A stretch of 13,423 nucleotides of DNA from a bacterium HR23 (GTDB lineage Bacteria; Chloroflexota; Dehalococcoidia; Lucifugimonadales; HRBIN23): assembly GCA_002923335.1 (NCBI GenBank), contig BEHZ01000039.1, positions 1 through 13,423 of the forward strand, read 5' to 3'. Below the pieces are notes generated by a model. The model had not been told where the DNA came from and made no database searches. It saw only the letters and a program-made list of their open reading frames with translations. The translations under genes were made by a program, and so were the position numbers. How positions within the stretch are numbered: position 1 is the stretch's first letter; each line of letters opens with the position of its first letter. This document shows, in pieces, positions 12,228-13,423 of the stretch.

Positions 12228-12699
12228 GGGGGCCTCCTTGTGGGCGGTGTGCCCACGCGTCCAGGGCTGTCTGACGGGCGAGGCTGGGGGAAAACCCCCG
12301 TCGGCGCAGGTAGGCATACAGACGCCGCAAGAAGGTGGGGCGGGGGAGACCGGCAAGGCGAGGCGCCCACTGCTGGGCGCACCGCCGTGCCAGAAGGGCA
12401 TCATCCCAGAATTGAACCGCCTCCTGGGCGACAGGGGGCGGGACGCCCTGACTCTCCAGTTCCCTTTCCACCAGCCAGCGGGCCCTGGGGCGCGCGGTCT
12501 GCCGTGCCTCCACCCAGTTCTGGGCGAAACGGCGGTCGTCCAGGTAGCCCATGGCCTGTAAACGCTCTATTGCCCATGCCACCTCCTCGGGGGGGAAGGC
12601 ACGGGCGAGGCGCCGGCGCAGGCCTGCAGTAGTGAGGGGACGCCGGGAGAGCAGGCGCAGGCCCTCGGCCAGGGCGGAGATGGGCTTCTCTCCCTTCAC
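12211..12699 (-). CDS. recX: RecX family regulatory protein
   Basis: A 162-residue protein of the RecX family, which modulates RecA filaments. Three-helix RecX repeats can be followed: the LLSRRPLTTAGLRRRLARAF and AIERLQAMGYLDDRRFAQNW units, then LVERELESQGVPPPV with DALLARRCAQQW, and a last FLRRLYAYLRRRGFS. Length and charge are normal. The start is GTG at 12697-12699, overlapping the CoA-transferase stop as GTGA, with GGAGG a few bases upstream. recX is most often next to recA; here it sits between metabolic genes, where coupling to the CoA-transferase would control its translation. Confidence 0.9.
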   Translation of the reverse strand: MKGEKPISALAEGLRLLSRRPLTTAGLRRRLARAFPPEEVAWAIERLQAMGYLDDRRFAQNWVEARQTARPRARWLVERELESQGVPPPVAQEAVQFWDDALLARRCAQQWAPRLAGLPRPTFLRRLYAYLRRRGFSPSLARQTALDAWAHRPQGGPLDQVG

Positions 12700-13423
12700 A
12701 CCACGCCCTCCTGTTGCAGGCGCCGGACCTCCTGGGGCGACAGCCCCAGCCAGCCGGTCAGTATCTCCTCGGTATGCTCCCCCAGTTCAGGTGGCGAGGT
12801 GCGCACACCCCCGGGGGTGCGGGAGAGGCGGATGGGCGTATTGGGATACTTCCACGAACCGATGCGGGGGTGGGGCAGTTCCACCAGCATCTTCCGATGC
12901 TGGATGTGGGGGTCGGCCACTACCTTGTCAATGGTGTTCACCGGCCCGCAGGGGATACCCATGGGAAGCAGTTCGTCCAGCCACTCCTGGGTGGTCTTCT
13001 GGCGCATGGCCTCGGCGATGGCCGGCTCCAGGATATGAATATGCTGGGTGCGAGACCAGGAGGTCTGGAAGTGGGGGTCATCTATCCATTCGGGGTGGCC
13101 GATGGCGGAGCAGAAGAGGGGCCACTGTGTCTCATTCCCCCCGAAGATGGCCACCACAAGCCACCCGTCCTTGGTGGGGAAGGCCTGGAAAGGGGTAGCC
13201 GAAGGGTGGCGGGTGCCCAGGGGACGGGGCACCTCCCCCGTGGCGAAGTAGCGGGCCAGGGCGTTCTCCAGCACCGCCACCTGGCAGTCCAGCATGCTTA
13301 TGTCAATGAACTGCCCTTTACCACTCTGCTGGCGCTCATAGAGGGAGGAGCAGATACCCACCGCAGCGAACAGCCCCGCCACGATGTCGCCGTAGGAGGT
13401 GCCCGGCCGCACCGGGGGGCCGT
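12696..13423 (-). CDS. CaiB/BaiF family (type III) CoA-transferase, C-terminal part (5' cut by window edge)
   Basis: About 240 C-terminal residues of a family III CoA-transferase, which moves CoA between carboxylic acids. The frame is open through the right edge, reading GPPVRPGTSYGDIVAGLFAA. The Asp in SYGD (codon at 13386-13388) is where the family keeps its catalytic aspartate, known from formyl-CoA transferase. GKGQFIDISMLD, the DGWLVVA strand, and a C-terminal region with MGIPCGPVNTIDKVVADPHI are also characteristic. Family members are about 400 residues, so roughly 160 are missing. It is the furthest upstream gene visible in the minus-strand operon and overlaps recX by four bases. The acid substrate is unknown; the gene probably acts with the SDR and the cyclase in degradation of an organic acid. 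Confidence 0.93.
   Translation of the reverse strand, partial: GPPVRPGTSYGDIVAGLFAAVGICSSLYERQQSGKGQFIDISMLDCQVAVLENALARYFATGEVPRPLGTRHPSATPFQAFPTKDGWLVVAIFGGNETQWPLFCSAIGHPEWIDDPHFQTSWSRTQHIHILEPAIAEAMRQKTTQEWLDELLPMGIPCGPVNTIDKVVADPHIQHRKMLVELPHPRIGSWKYPNTPIRLSRTPGGVRTSPPELGEHTEEILTGWLGLSPQEVRRLQQEGVV

Noticed and set aside
12228..12404. Upstream extension of the cyclase frame to 12404
   Set aside because: It would overlap recX by nearly 200 bases, and the added residues match nothing in the family. TTG 12225-12227 with AAGGAGG fits.

Overview
The window is GC-rich, densely coded bacterial DNA with strong AGGAGG-type ribosome binding sites. A lipoprotein with a long Thr-Pro linker, a CysM of the thiocarboxylate-dependent type, a selenoprotein, dipeptide-type ABC permeases and a CaiB family enzyme together suggest a Chloroflexota-like genome (Dehalococcoidia or a relative). 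That assignment is inference from gene style; there is no rRNA or other marker in the window.

Layout. (1) Positions 1-3147, plus strand, are a sulfur-handling cluster: the 3' end of a MoeB/ThiF/HesA-type adenylyltransferase, cysM, then tusA, a DsrE2-like gene and a two-domain rhodanese. Between cysM and tusA lies what reads as a complete cysteine attenuator: a 14-codon leader peptide MGICCRCCAVPRGP with its own ribosome binding site, an intrinsic terminator just before tusA, and a perfect alternative pairing (1344-1350 with 1382-1388) that would exclude the terminator. This is the most interesting element seen. (2) 3209-5069, minus strand, hold two ABC transporter permeases of the DppB/DppC type without their ATPases or binding protein. 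(3) 5198-6530, plus strand, hold a small redox group: a glutaredoxin-like protein, a single-cysteine thioredoxin-fold protein and a SelW/Rdx-type protein whose CxxU motif is encoded with an in-frame TGA, so conventional gene calling would truncate or lose it. (4) 6649-10439, plus strand, hold a lipoprotein with a BsuPI-like (protease inhibitor) domain followed by a secreted subtilisin-family protease with two tandem propeptide-like domains. (5) 10515 to the right edge, minus strand, is a tightly packed operon read leftwards: CaiB/BaiF CoA-transferase (cut by the edge), recX, a cyclase/formamidase-type hydrolase with a TTG start, an SDR lacking the usual catalytic lysine, and a 65-residue unknown protein. 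A likely two-way terminator at 10459-10490 separates blocks 4 and 5.

How the genes may work together: the adenylyltransferase and CysM fit cysteine synthesis from a protein thiocarboxylate and O-phosphoserine. Attenuation would lower expression of the downstream sulfur-carrier genes (tusA, DsrE2, rhodanese) when cysteinyl-tRNA is plentiful and raise it when cysteine is scarce. The redox group with its selenoprotein implies that the genome has Sec insertion machinery elsewhere.
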